Of a DNA stretch of 64,000 bases, positions 21,501-34,060 are shown one piece after another. The DNA is from Allium sativum (taxonomy: Eukaryota; Streptophyta; Magnoliopsida; Asparagales; Amaryllidaceae), in contig CM060923.1 in NCBI GenBank assembly GCA_030737875.1, positions 35,270,501 to 35,334,500 on the forward strand. Reading direction: 5' to 3'. Position numbers and translations under genes: made by a program. The number at the start of each line of letters is the position of its first letter. Position 1 is the stretch's first letter. The notes under the pieces are model-generated. The model was not told the DNA's origin and searched no databases. It saw only the letters and a program-made list of their open reading frames with translations.

Positions 21501-24491
21501 TGTGGCAACCGCCCACAGCCCCCGCACTATAAAAGAGGAATAATGCACTAAAAGGTGTGCCAGGAAGCTATGGATGATCATCAAGGTGTAGTAGATAAAC
21601 GAAATTCACAGCGCAAGGATAAAATATAATAGAACATATACAACAGGTAGTAATAGTGAAGCAGAAACACTGGACTTCCATACAACTAGAAAGTAAGATC
21701 CACAAACTTGGAAATATTGTTTATACAAAGTTGCCTCACTACATCACTCAGAAATAGCACACATCGGAAACAAATACTAAATAGTAGTAAAGATAGTATG
21801 CCAGCCTCTTGAATGCCTCCGAACAGCAACACCGTCCTCACTTAAGCTAACTGCTACTTAGTCTGCCCATTCAACAACCGGATGAACAACCCAAGGTAAT
21901 AAGAGGAAACAAAAAACCTTGAGTCAGACAACAGTCATAGTGAGCGATAAAACAACTAACAAACTTCAACAATAAAGTGTATGTGAGGGGATAGATAAAC
22001 ATACTAATCTACCTACGACACCAGAGAAGAAATCAACCTAATCTTCTCTACATCGGACAGTGATAGCCTTTACAGTCCATTCAACCAAAGGAATAACAAT
22101 TCATACATGGAAACCAGAGCAACCATTCAATCATGGAAAACACACCTAACATCCAAATTATATAAGCCTCACACAGAACAACCAATCATCCATGACTGAC
22201 TTTGGCTATCACTGCCAATCATGCTTTGAAACCATCGTAAATCGTACGACGGCCAACCTTTCCATATGTCAAGGGCTAATGGTAACCCCAGTTCTAGCAT
22301 AAACTCCATATGTCCAACCTTGACAATGTCCAACTTGACAACTAAGCCTTTCAACGATACCCAAGGTACTCGACCAACAACCTTCCAGTCTATTGGGTGC
22401 CCCTGTTGTACCCCTGCTTTGAGCCTGCTAGAACTTACGACAATGATGACTTCTCGGCCTTCGCATCTCTAGTCGTCTAACCTTGACGGCTATTTACTGC
22501 TTAAGCGAGCTTCTCGAGGAACCATTATCCATAAACTCACGACCTTTGATTTGTCTGCTTATTCATTGCTTTTCGCTGATCAACGAACATATCACATCAC
22601 TTCGAACATCCCCTTCTGGACTATTGTCGAAGCCACCACCATCGTTGAACCAACCAACATCTTTATAAGGTTAAAAGCAATCCATAGCATTATTTCAGCA
22701 CTTCCTAACTTCCCAATTGAATTTACTTTGAAGTCACATCATCATCGGAAATGTCCGATCAAAAAAACTTGCCCAGAAATGCCAAAAATGGCTAACCAGA
22801 AATGGCTGTCCAGAATAGCACGACCCGAGCCACTTTGGTCCGACCCGACCCCTCCTAAATGGGAAGACCTGACCCCTCATAAATGGGAAGGCCCTTCCTG
22901 AATGGGAAGACCTGACCACTCATGAATGGGAAGACCCGATCCCTCTTGAATGGGAAGACCACTCCTGAATGGGAAGGCCCCTCTTGAATGGGAAGACCCC
23001 TCCCGAATGGGAAGACCCCTCTTGAATGGGAAGACACCGCTCCTGATTGGGAAGACCCCTCTTGAATGGGAAGACCCCTCCTGAATGGAAAGACCCCTCC
23101 TAATGGGAAGACCTGACCCCTTATGAATGGGAAGACCCCTCCTAATGGGAAGACCTGACCCCTTATGAATGGGAAGACCCGACCCCTAGTGAATGGGAAG
23201 ACCCCTCTTGAATGGGAAGATCCGACCCCTCATGAATGGGAAGACCCGACCCCTTATGAATGGGAAGACCCGACCCCTCATGATTGGGAAGACCCCTCCT
23301 GAATGGGAAGACCCGACCCCTCATGAATGGGAAGACCCGACCCCTTATGAATGGGAAGACCCGAACACTCATGAATGGGAAGACCCCTCCTGAATGGGAA
23401 GACCCGACCCCTCAAGAATGGGAAGACCCGTCCCCTTATGAATGGGAAGACCCGACCCAAAACCTGCACTTCTCCAATTCTACTCCGATTTCGACCAAAA
23501 CTTCGCCAAACGACGAATCCTACAAAACCAACGCAACCAAAATCATCAAAAACAATCATAAACATATCATAACATTACTAACCACATGATATGACGATTA
23601 CCACAAAAATGATGTAAATCTCACCAAAAACCATTAAAATGAACATATGATCAAAATGAGAGATCTAACTTACATAAACATATGAAATGACATGGAATTA
23701 ACTGGTTAAACTTGCTAAATTAGATCATAGGGTAATCTATGCAAAAATGAACTCACCAATGCATGGATCTAAGGAAAAACACTCGAATTTGATGAAAAAC
23801 ATGATCTACTACCCATGCACTTTATTGAATCCATGTGAGAGATGTAATCCACTCACCGATTCTCCAAAACAAGATAAAATGACAGAATTTTGAATCCGAA
23901 CAGCGAGCAATTCAATCCAAATGCCTCGATCCGATGAATTCACCTTTGAAATGATATAGATCTAGCCTCCAATGGTGTAGATCTATGATTTCTCCCCTTA
24001 GATTTGGATTTTTAATGGTGGAAAGGTGTTCGAGGAAGAAGGAGATCAATGCCTCCAAATGAGATAATTGGAAAGTAACCCTTTTCCCTCCACTCTCATC
24101 TCTATTTATAGGATTCCACCAGCCCACTAATGGGCCTCCTCAATTCAGCCTATTAGGCTCTCCAAACCTGAATAGCCAACTGAAAAATCTTAAAACAACG
24201 ATTTCTCCCAAACCGATGAGCCAAATCCTTAATGTGACCACTCTACGGAAAGGCAAACATCAATTTCTTTCTAATAGCACAGGTCTCACCTTATGATTCG
24301 ACCTGAGTTAAAAGTTATGCTCTGTACAAGACTGACAGGGGAACAATGGTTACAAACAAAATCGGTAAAAATTATGGACATGTCTCAGATCCCCATAAGC
24401 AACATATTAAAAGATGAGAATGATCCGACCCTCAGGGAATAAACTAAAAATATTTTACGATCTTCCGATACATAAAATGGGGGCTGTTACA
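21501..24491 (-). mobile_element. Element B 5' LTR, intact (2991 bp)
   Basis: Minus strand TGTAACAGCCCCC...TTGCCACA. It has a TATA box (minus, TATAAATAG) at 24102-24110 and the GC-rich minisatellite at 22850-23462. As the uninterrupted copy it shows the 20 bp (23577-23596) missing where A sits in the other LTR. Confidence 0.9.
22850..23462. repeat. GC-rich minisatellite, B 5' LTR copy
   Basis: Same AATGGGAAGACCC-based 19/24-bp units as 2080-2660, but with different unit order and number. The two arrays have evolved separately since insertion. Confidence 0.9.
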
Positions 24492-24496
24492 TTTTT
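24492..24496. repeat. Right target-site duplication of element B (TTTTT)
   Basis: Pairs with 710-714. Confidence 0.6.
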
Positions 24497-27136
24497 ATTG
24501 TTTATTTGTCCTTATGTCATTTCTGTTTTTTTTTTCCTTTGTTTTCTTTTGTTTTTATTTTTCACTGCCATATCATGGTAACTTTTTTTATGCTCTCATA
24601 ACTCCCAATTGCAGTACTCATGATCTTCTGGAAATTCGCTTTAATTGAATAGAACTCTTATGTTTTAATTAGTTCCAGATCTTGAATTTAATCTTGTAAA
24701 TATCTGCAATTGTTTGAAGTTTTCTGATTATCTGAATTCATAACAGTATTTGTGTATTCTTTTCATATCTCTAACACTGTTAGTTTGAATCCTAAATTTT
24801 TGAAGATCTGAATAATTAATGGAATTTCACACAACTTTGCTGTTTTGAGTTTCTTCTAATTCATTTTAGAAAAGCTTGAAATAATATACTCATTACAGCA
24901 CACTGCTACTTCTCAGTTGTGATAATTTCATTTTTTTCAGATTGGCTTGGATATTTTTTGATCTGTCTTGAATCTCAGTGATACATCTCGAAATTCATTT
25001 TGTATTCATGATCAGTATGGTTGAAATTTGTTTATTTGAAATCATCTAAAATTCTTGATATTTTGAATATCACACACCACTTAAATTTCAAATTATCAAA
25101 CTTGTGTGAATAATTCATTGTATCTCAAACTTGACAGTGTTTCAAGTGATTTCAAATAAATTATTTTTAATTTTTTGGATAATGAATACCTTTCAGACTT
25201 GATGTAAATGATCTGAAATTTTTCTTATACTTGTCAGAGATAATTCTGAAAATTCTTTTAAGAAATGGTCTTAAATCTCTCTACTATTTCATGAATATTT
25301 GTTTGTTTTAAATCATTTGAAATTATTGATTTATTGAATCACACACATATCTTGAATCTGAAATTTACTTCCTGGTGTGACTAATTCACTGAATCTTGAG
25401 AGTTTTATATTCCTCAAATGATTTCAAGTAAACAGTATTTTTAATCATTGGATCATGGGTCATCTTATGTGACCGTCATCTTGACAGGTATTATTTGAAA
25501 CTATTTTCTTTGCTACTCTGGTACTGTTTTGAAAAATGTTTGTTTTGGAATCATCTGTTTGCTGCTCTGATACGTGTGCATAATATGTTATCTTGTCTTC
25601 TTCGGCCTTGTACTTAATAATTCTTTTGTCTATGATATTCTTGTTCAGTATCATGTCAAAATTCTCATGATTAGAGACATCAAGTGGTATCAATTTAGAA
25701 GTGCTGCATATTTTTTGCTGTATATTTTTAATCCCTCTTGGCTTTTATAGACCTTCATATCCCTCTTGTAATTGATTTTCATTTTCAAAATTATTTATTG
25801 TGTACACTCAGAAATTGAAATTAATATCCAAATTGAACTGTATTTATAACTCATCAAAATTATGATTAGATTTTGAAATTGTGATGAATTGTGACTGTAG
25901 TATATTTCATAACAAGAGGAGTCTTATTTAGATTTTCGTGATGGTTGAATAATTATTATAATATCTTTGAATTGGCGATTATTTCATGATCATCTTCATT
26001 ATCTATCATCCTTCTGCCATCCATTGTAATTTTATATTAATGTAGAGAGTTTAATTTTTTAAATCATCTTGAATAAATTGTGAAAATATTTGTGATAGAA
26101 ATTGGACTATTTTATTATTCAGAATTAGTGATAACTGAAAATTTTCAATGATCCCGATACAGTCGAGCATAATTCATAATATAATTAATTTAGAAATTTA
26201 TTTCACAATCCATTTCTGTACCTACCAAAATTCTATCATCCATATTGGTTTTATATACCGAGGAGTTTCTCTTTTGAAGCTGAAAACGATAAATATATAA
26301 TTAATATATAAGTGTGTCTCAAACCTCATTTAAAAATCCAAGCTCTGGTCATGCATGGTTAAGAGACAACTTATAATTTAAGCTGCGACTGACCACATTT
26401 AAAAATCCAAGCTCTGCTTATGCATGGTCAGTGTGCTCTTAAATAAATAAAAATAATAATGTGCTATAAATTGAAATAAATATGAAATTCTCCTTGGTGT
26501 TTAAAAACTAGTCTATTAATCCATCTTCTAATGTGTGAAATGTGTTAATATTTTATGACATATTATGATTTGTTGATTGATAGATACTGGGATTTGAGAG
26601 TATTTGATTTTGTCACTTAAATTGAATTATTAATTATAGTCTAAATCCGTAACTGTTTTTGAACTTCGTCTTTATAAAATCTATTGAAAATAATTGAAAT
26701 TCATATTTTTATAACTCTCCTCATTTTTATAAAATTCATTGTAAATCCATCGTTCTACAATGTGAAATATGCCACATGTTCTTAGTTTATTATGATTTTG
26801 TTTGACTGATTGAGATTTATAATGGCAGTTTTTTCCTCTTAAGCTGAAATTATATTTTTTTAGTCACTTTTCATCTGTATTTTAAATTCTAAATCCTTTT
26901 GATGATAACAAAAGGGGGAGAATGGGTTGAGATTTTGATTTATGAGTGAATATTTTATAAATATTTTTAATTTTGAAAATCATTCTTATTCAGTTCATTT
27001 CACTCGTGCATAGTTATAGGGGGAGTTTTCTACTGTAGGGGGAACTTTTAAATAGGGAAAGTTCAACATTCACTGTCAAACACATTTATTGTCCTCAAAA
27101 TCTTTTATTTGTTTGTCATCATCAAAAGGGGGAGAT
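24497..27136 (+). other. 3' internal region of copia element F, no ORF
   Basis: AT-rich, no credible coding frame. It contains a degenerate direct duplication of ~250 bp (around 25020-25190 and 25290-25440, sharing TTTGTTT..AAATCAT..GAAATT..ATTGAATCACACAC) and a shorter one (CATTTAAAAATCCAAGCTCT near 26327 and 26396). A PPT-like CAAAAGGGGGAGAATG at 26910-26925 precedes the true PPT at 27124-27136 by ~200 bp. SIRE-type elements often carry a long region between pol and the 3' LTR. Confidence 0.6.
27124..27136 (+). other. PPT of copia element F
   Basis: AAAAGGGGGAGAT immediately precedes TGTTGTATA, the LTR start. Confidence 0.8.
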
Positions 27137-29391
27137 TGTTGTATATAACATTGTTGTATACACAATTATATGATTTTTGTTTGATGATAACAAACAAATA
27201 AATATTATTTTAAATGTGTTTGTTACTGTACTGTTCTATATATACATCACAGACAGGAATATAATATTTATATTTAAACAGAATGCATCTATACAGAAAC
27301 TCAAATATCTACACAGTATTTTGTTTAAATATAATATTTTATTTCAATATTCAACGGTACATATTTACAATCCACTATTTGCTCAACACTGTAATTCACT
27401 CAAATAAAATTCATTCATATACATTTCACTTGTTACACAGCTCCTCACTACAACAACTCATGTATACTTTCAATTCACATTAACTCATATACATACACCT
27501 TGACACTTATTTATTTCACTGACTTTGTTATTTTCTTCAGTCTTCACAGCATCCTCATAGTCAGTCCAGTCTTCATACCTGTCACATGAAACACACACAC
27601 ACAGAGTACACTGCAATAGAAATAAAATTGAATTCATGCAAATATAAATTTCAATTTTAAAATTTTATTTGCCTCAGAATGGTCGACATGTCAAGGCATG
27701 AGGGATCATCATGCATGGTACATAAGCATCACGAAATAAAAATGGAGCAACAGAAGTACATAAGGCAGTGCAAGTTCGAGCACATGAAACTGTAATATGG
27801 TTTAAATGAGCACATGTCATTTCAGCTTACAAGTGAAATAGCAAGCATGGATGTGTGTAAGCAAAGATAAATGTGCACAAGCAAATATGACAAGTGTTTC
27901 TGGTTTCAAGCATGCAAGAAATCACTCCAGAATCAACTCGAGGCTTAATTTCATTTCGGAAATGTTTGGAAAACAACCAAGTTATATTTGGCATTCAACA
28001 TATGTTAAAAGGAAACATGTATGGAATGCACATGTCTGCATGGTTAAGTGTGAACATGTCAGCAACAAGAATGAAAAAGCCAAGTCCTAAGTGTTCGAAA
28101 TCAGTGCAAGATTTCACATAAGAATTTCCAGAATTGATTCAAGAAAACTTTTTAAATCTTTCCAAATATTCGTCAAAATCTATTTCGGGATTTGTTTCCT
28201 GAAATGCAAATGTCAATAACCAAAAATTCGAATAAATCTTTCCTGTTTTGGTTAACATTAGACAACATGACAAATCAATATATTTCACATTTGAATTGGT
28301 TTCCAGAAACTGATATGATGGTTCAATGGGCATTTAATCAAGCAAGAATTTCAGGAAATTAACTCATGAGCAAATCATTTACGCAAGGGAGCAGAGGAGG
28401 GTTTACAAGCAAATGCACATCCAGGTTCATCGAATAATCCACAGAAATTAATCAAGGCCGATTTCATTCAAAGAATAAAAAGTGGAAACGCGAAAATCAA
28501 ATCAAGCCATAATCACGAAATCAGAGGGTTTCTACGGTTTTCTAATCCCTATTTAAACACAGATCATCACTGGCAATTGGGTATTGAAAACACAAGCTAT
28601 AATTCAAAGAACAGAAATCAAATCGATTCAGAATCACTCACAGTTTTCGATCACAACAATATCCCAAATCGTTCACAAGAAGAAGCTGACGCAAAGAAAT
28701 ATAGATCCGAATATCATCTGATTCCAAGCCACGAAGATTTGAACAAATTCCAGAAGCAATCGTTTCGATTTAGGAACAAAAAAACCCTACTTTTTCTTTC
28801 AAGAGCCACCGCCATTTTGTTAAAGAAAAGAGATAGGGACAACTAAAATGAAGGGTGCACACTAGGCCGACCAAGCTTTTGATAAGGATTAGAGTCTTTT
28901 AAAAAAGGGGATAACCCTTATATTTTAATTCCTAGGGCTTTTTCAATTTGGTTTTATTTTTTGTATTTTTTTATTTGTGTTGTAAAACGATTCGAACAGT
29001 TTTCTAGAGTTTGTAAAATTCTAGGGGTTTCAGTTAGGAATAAATTGACAGTTTACTAGTGTCTGTAAAACTAGGGGAAAATCTGGTCTAGTGAATTTAG
29101 ACCAGTCTTGGGTTTTGAGCGTAGGGTTAGTACAGGAGTAGGGAGTGCAAGTTTACAGTGTCTATAAGCGGGATCTGTTCTATCACCTAGTAGAAACCTT
29201 AGGAATGCAGCAGTAGGCTGGGTTTTGCCGAAGCTGGGTATCTCTGTGTGTTATTTCCTTTCTACACTTTTATTTCTGCTGTATTCCATGATTTGTTTTT
29301 TATTTAATATCCCATTAGAATTTTAATTTAGCGAAAAACTGTGATAAACCCTATTCACCCCCCTCCCTCTAGGGTTATCCTAGATCCAACA
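27137..29391 (+). mobile_element. 3' LTR of copia element F (2255 bp)
   Basis: Starts TGTTGTATATAACA and ends CCTAGATCCAACA after a TATTCACCCCCCTCCCTCTAGG motif typical of SIRE/Tork LTR ends. A weak TATTTAAACAC box lies near 28549. Small open frames inside (27851-28090, 28577-28846) show no family and are treated as chance. The 5' partner is outside the window, so the boundary call rests on terminal motifs only. Confidence 0.75.
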
Positions 29392-29428
29392 AGTCGGACT
29401 TGTAATCTTATCTATTTTTAGTTAGACC
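29392..29428. other. Short spacer between F and solo LTR C1
   Basis: 37 bp of sequence that was the insertion context of C1; nothing recognised. Confidence 0.5.
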
Positions 29429-29433
29429 ATCAT
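29429..29433. repeat. C1 target-site duplication, left (ATCAT)
   Basis: Identical to 33405-33409 immediately after the LTR. Confidence 0.88.
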
Positions 29434-30782
29434 TGTAACACCTCACATCCGTTAAGGTCACTCACAAAGGGAATGCCTTAACTTCAATGGAGCATTATGG
29501 GTACTGGAACAGAAATATTACAAGACAGACATATATGAAACAGCGGAAAGCAAAGTAGGAGTATTTCAAATCATTTATTAAATATAATTGTTTAAAATAA
29601 AAGCCCATCAACTTCCAATACCTAGTTACATAGATAAAATATCTGTCTTGCTCAAAAACAAAGAAGCATAAAAATAAATTGCAGTATTCCCCAATAAATC
29701 AAAGCAAGCCATAGCCAAGAGAGATCCAAGCAGCACATGAAAGAGCCTTGGAGCTTGGTAAGATCTGAACTAAGCTGTATTTCCACCCTGCGAACCTAGG
29801 GGGGAATGGAAGAAAAAGTGGCGAAACAAACCAGGTCAGTCATAAAGACTAAGTAAGTCCTAGTGGCTTTCAGCATAAAAACAGGTGAAGATAATATGAC
29901 ATGAATAAACTGAAAGTAAACATAAGCATGATGACAAGGTAAGCTACAGGCACGATGAATCAAGTATAACATCCCATGCTTCCTAGCAAGAGTATCATCA
30001 CAAGGTTCCTACCAAGTATCACATTGCAAGGTTTCTATTAAGTATAACATCGCAAGATTTCTAAGCTTCACCATTTCACTATTTTCCTTGATTTCCTATA
30101 TTCTCTGCACCACCAAACTAGCGTTCTAATTAGTTTGCTTGGTTGTAATTGCAAGATAAGTGATCCCCAATACCCCCACATGATAGTTTTATAGGTACAT
30201 ATCTCACGATGTGGGTCCCACCTCATATTGACAGTTTCATGTCCCCACCGTACCTACCTTAATTTGATCGGCTCTTACTTACCATGTTTCACATGTGTTA
30301 TATACTAAGGTTATCCCAACCCCATAGTTGTGGTAGCCTTCAGGACTACATCTAATATGAGGATTTTCACCTCAACCAGCCCAATTACCATAAATGTGTT
30401 AGATGTATCCTTACTTCCCTAATCGATCGGCTCCTACTCGACCTAGTTCTTGCGGCCCCCTACTCGTAGATACCTGTGCTGGTCCCACCCTAGGGTGTAT
30501 CAATCCCTAAGATGGAAACCCCGACACCCTTTTTGATGCACAACTTTATATCTACTGATGCCCAGTGGCTAAATTTTCCACTCCGGAATACGTGCACGCC
30601 CGTAATCCGTCGGAACCTGCACCGCTGCATCCCCTGCCGCGTTTTTGACCGCTTACAATCAGCCCAGTAATCGTGCCCCACCCTGCCTAGCTCAGGGTAC
30701 CGTTGATACGTAATGTGGGTTACTGCTGAAACGGGTCCCGCTACTAGGGTTTTCCTAGGGTCTATTCGTATACCCCACAGGT

Positions 30783-31420
30783 TGGTTAAGTGCTATCTAT
30801 TTAACTTAACCCCACCCCCCCCATCATGATACCGTGGTTAAGTGTTCTCTCCCTTGTTACTTAACCCTACCGCATGTCTTGTTATATCGGTTAAGCGTTC
30901 TCCCCTGTGTTAACTTAACCCTTAACACACCTCACGTTAGATTGGTTAAGTGTTTGTTAACTCAACCTCATCCACTAGCCATTTTATAATGGTTAAGTGT
31001 TACCCTCATGTATTTACTTAACCCTACCACACATCAGGTTATATTGGTTGGGTGTTATCAACCCATTCAAGTTAAACCAACCCATTTAACTTAACCCTCC
31101 CATTCGTCAGATTTCATTGGTTAAGTATTTCAAGTAATTCATGGCTTAACCCGCCCACGTATCATGCTAAGTTGGTTAAGTATATCTATATGTTCGAGTT
31201 GACTTAACCCTATCACGTGTCATGTTATATTGGTTAAGTGTCATTAGTCTAGTCATATTACTTAACCCATCCATTGGTCTGATTAACAGTTATGTTGGTT
31301 AAGCCCATATTTATAAGTTTTACATGTTCTTAACTTATACCGGTTAGGTCCACATTTACATGTCAAATTTTCATGTCATCCCACCTAACCCTCTAACCAT
31401 ACCCACGTCTTATTATGGTT
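30783..31420. repeat. Tandem hairpin array in C1 (GGTTAAGT...ACTTAACC)
   Basis: About ten degenerate units of ~55-65 bp. Each pairs GGTTAAGT with ACTTAACC across a variable 15-30 nt loop that differs between units. The A LTR holds a two- to three-unit version at 4690-4810. Confidence 0.7.
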
Positions 31421-32959
31421 AATATTCCTTAATTCATTCATTATGATGAATGAATCATGACCTCTCACATTAGACAGTGCACTTTGTGGCCACTGGATTT
31501 GCCGGGTGGTTCCGGGCAGATTTACACCACAAACTGAGTCTAACCTCGTGTCATAAATCGTTACACCTACAATTTGACCTTTGACCTCTCACATTAGACT
31601 GACACTTTGTGGCAACTGGATTTGCCGGGAGGTTCTGGGAAGATTTACACCACAAACAGAGTCCAACCTCGTGTCAAAGGTTCATTAATGGTCGTATTCC
31701 CCCCAAAACCCCAATATCAGTTCATGTGTTTAACATATAGAAATGTTCATGTACGTGTTCAAGTCAATTATCCAATACACAGCCTTTTTCATGTTTCAAA
31801 TTCCCAACTTTACATATTAATAAACATACGCCCAAGTTCCAAAATTACATGCCAATTTATATATATATATATATATATACCTAATTCTAGTCAGTTTACA
31901 TACGTCCAATTCTTGCCTATTTACATGTATGCCAGGTTTATGCCATTTTACCCATATCAAGTTCTAGCCAAGATTACATGTATCAAGTTTCATGTCCAAA
32001 TAAATCTAAATCAAGATTCATGACGTAGTTATCCCAAACTATAATCCTTCAATACACGTCAGTTACCCAAATTCATATTTATGCCAATTATCAAGTTTAC
32101 AATTGCTTTTACGTTCAAAGTCCCAATTCTACTTATGCCCAATCATAAACTTAATCTTTTGATTTAATTTACATAGGCCCGAACTCGTGATTTGATTTAC
32201 ATGCTAATTCATTATGCCCACTTCATGCCAATTTAATTATGCCAATGGCCAAACTTGCAATCTCAATTATATTGACAATACCCCAAATTTCCAATTTCAT
32301 GTTATGCCATCAATTTTACCAAACATATATATCCAATATAGACAACATTCCCATATTTCCCCGTATTCAATCATACGCAAATCGCGGTTTAGGCCTAGGT
32401 CCGAAATTGACCTAGGTTCATCGAAAGAAAATAAATATGGGAAGGTAGAATTTGTATAACAATCAACATAGAGAGAAAACTGGCATAAAAACATCATCTC
32501 TGGCATAAAAGATAGATCTTGATAATAATATCAATATGAATCAAGAAAAACTGATTTACAATAGGCTGAATAGATCATAAGCCTGACATGAGAACGAACA
32601 TAGAAAAGTCCTAAAACTCAAAATTCAAGAAGCAACTGAAATAGATCTGAATCGATAAACATACTTAAATCCAATTCCACTTTATTCCATGGCCATGTTA
32701 TAACTAACAAGTTTAAATCTAAAAAGTAACTAGAACTTACAGAGCATGGCTAGCGAATTAAGGACCGAATTTGTTGTAAAAATGTCGCGGCGTTGTTGAT
32801 TTATTGTCTTGAATTGTTGTAGAAGCCTTGTTCTTTGAATTGATTTGAGTTTGAATGTTTGTACTTTGATTTGGAGACGGCGGCCATGGTTCAAGAGGTA
32901 TTTTAGCAGCATAATGGTGTAAGAATGATTTGATATGAATTAGGTTAGGTCAAAGGATG

Positions 32960-32967
32960 TATTTATA
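32960..32967 (-). promoter_or_regulatory. TATA box of C1
   Basis: TATAAATA on the minus strand at LTR position ~440, matching the position in the A LTR (~476). Confidence 0.55.
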
Positions 32968-33095
32968 GGGGTAGCAACTAGTTTAGGCCCTTAGATTAAC
33001 CCTAGAATCAATCTGGGCCATCAAAACACGTCTCAGGCTTCAAAAATGAGTTCTGGGTCAAAACAGGCCGCCCAGCAGGTTTTCTGCTCATCCTG

Positions 33096-33196
33096 GGCGC
33101 ACCTGCCAAGTGCGCCAATGCAAAATTGCATGGGCGCACTTCCCAAGTGCGGCAGTGCAATTTTGTTCTGGCGCACTTCCCAAGTGCGCCAGTGCA
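33096..33196. promoter_or_regulatory. Palindromic U3 module of C1
   Basis: Three ~36-bp tandem units, each built on the hairpin GGCGCACTT-GGG-AAGTGCGCC with single mismatches. It lies ~130 bp upstream of the TATA box, the same place as the GTCGAC palindromes of A, but is unrelated in sequence. Confidence 0.55.
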
Positions 33197-33404
33197 TTCT
33201 GGCCGGTTTCTGGTTTTTCTGCCTAACTTCGTTTGTCCATATCTTCTTCATACGTTATCCGTTTTACGCAAACTCGGACTCTATTTCAAGAAGAATTCCG
33301 AGACGAACGCAATGGCGTAACCCGTTTCCCTTGATTATTATTTTAAAATTTAATTATACCCTGATTTCTAGTTTCAACATGTTATTAAAACTTGGGTTGT
33401 TACA

Positions 33405-33409
33405 ATCAT
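33405..33409. repeat. C1 target-site duplication, right (ATCAT)
   Basis: Pairs with 29429-29433. Confidence 0.88.
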
Positions 33410-33808
33410 GCTTTCACCTTTTATACATACTACATGTATATGCACTCTTGAATGAACATGATAAATAGGATATGAGATCTATAATATTTTAAATAGTTTC
33501 TAATGCAAATATGTGCGTAGTTACTGAAATAAATGAAATTGTTTTATATATTGGATCAATACTAATGGTACACATCTCTGACACTATTTCCTGAATCTGG
33601 ACTAGCATGCAATGTTGATGATTATTTCTTGTTTATCATTTATTTGTTTGAAATAGATACATATATTCAGACATATTAATTAATATTAAAAAATTAGTTC
33701 ATAAAGTATTAGATATATTTGATATATATATAGCACACTTTGACATATTGTTTATATTCAAATATATCACTGCAAATTTGATTTGCATTTAGTACTTGTG
33801 TAGAGCAT

Positions 33809-33842
<34 letters not shown>

Positions 33843-33858
33843 ATGGGAAATTTTATAT

Positions 33859-34000
33859 GAACACAAAATTTAGACACAAATTGAGACACAATGAATCTCT
33901 ACCGTTAGATTGCCCCCTGAATTCCACCCCTTACATAAAGACAAACTGATCCAATGACTCATATTTTGTGTCTTTCTATTTATGTCAAATTTTGTGTCCC
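33859..34000. mobile_element. Possible MITE (about 140 bp) with ~33-bp imperfect terminal inverted repeats
   Basis: The left end GAACACAAAATTTAGACA... and the reverse complement of the right end GGGACACAAAATTTGACA... align over ~33 bp with few mismatches. The interior is unrelated. A target duplication is not clear because both flanks are TATA repeats. Confidence 0.45.
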
Positions 34001-34030
34001 AATAGCCGCTCTCTATATATATATAAAAAT

Positions 34031-34060
34031 GTATTGTATTGTATTGTATTGTATTGTATT
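34031..34060. repeat. (GTATT)6 microsatellite
   Basis: Six perfect pentanucleotide units. Confidence 0.95.

Larger units (their letters stand above)
715..24491 (-). mobile_element. Ty3/gypsy retrotransposon B (minus strand), carrying nested array A
   Basis: Read on the minus strand the order is 5' LTR (24491-21501), initiator Met-tRNA PBS (21498-21487), gag remnant, protease, reverse transcriptase, integrase pieces, G-rich PPT (18623-18605), then the 3' LTR. The 3' LTR is split into 18604-17711 and 2770-715 by element A. The gag-protease-RT-integrase order and the integrase C-terminal VF-VSLLRKY-like motif place it in plant Ty3/gypsy, probably a chromovirus. The coding part spans only ~2.9 kb: capsid, RNase H and the integrase catalytic core are missing or unrecognisable. 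The element is dead but structurally well dated by its nesting. Confidence 0.88.
1..29391 (+). mobile_element. Outer Ty1/copia (SIRE-like) retrotransposon F, interrupted by element B
   Basis: The visible parts are the gag/protease relic (1-714) and the 3' internal region plus 3' LTR (24497-29391). The 5' LTR lies outside the window. Reverse transcriptase, RNase H and integrase are not seen on either side of the B insertion. Either pol was deleted before B arrived, or the two flanks belong to different copia copies. The flanks point the same way, and both the PPT (AAAAGGGGGAGAT followed by TGTTG) and the LTR end (TATTCACCCCCCT followed by ...CCAACA) are typical of SIRE/Tork-type plant copia. 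Sequence right of the LTR (29392-29396, AGTCG) would be the target duplication, but the left partner is not visible. Confidence 0.55.
29434..33404 (-). mobile_element. Solo LTR C1 (3971 bp), related to the A LTR
   Basis: Starts (minus) TGTAACAACCCAAG and ends GATGTGAGGTGTTACA, flanked by a perfect ATCAT duplication. No internal domain follows either end. Such a structure forms by recombination between an element's two LTRs. Relationship to A is seen at the 5' end (AATCAAGGGAAACGGG, GCCATTGCGTTCGTCTCGG) and in the shared CCTCTCACATTAGAC and CCGGGAGGTTC-type blocks. It contains a minus-strand TATA box (32960-32967), palindromic U3 units, AT repeats near 31859-31879 and a hairpin array (30783-31420). 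Confidence 0.9.

Noticed and set aside
28577..28846. 89-codon frame in the copia LTR
   Set aside because: No domain or conserved features, located in U3/R of an LTR; likely chance.
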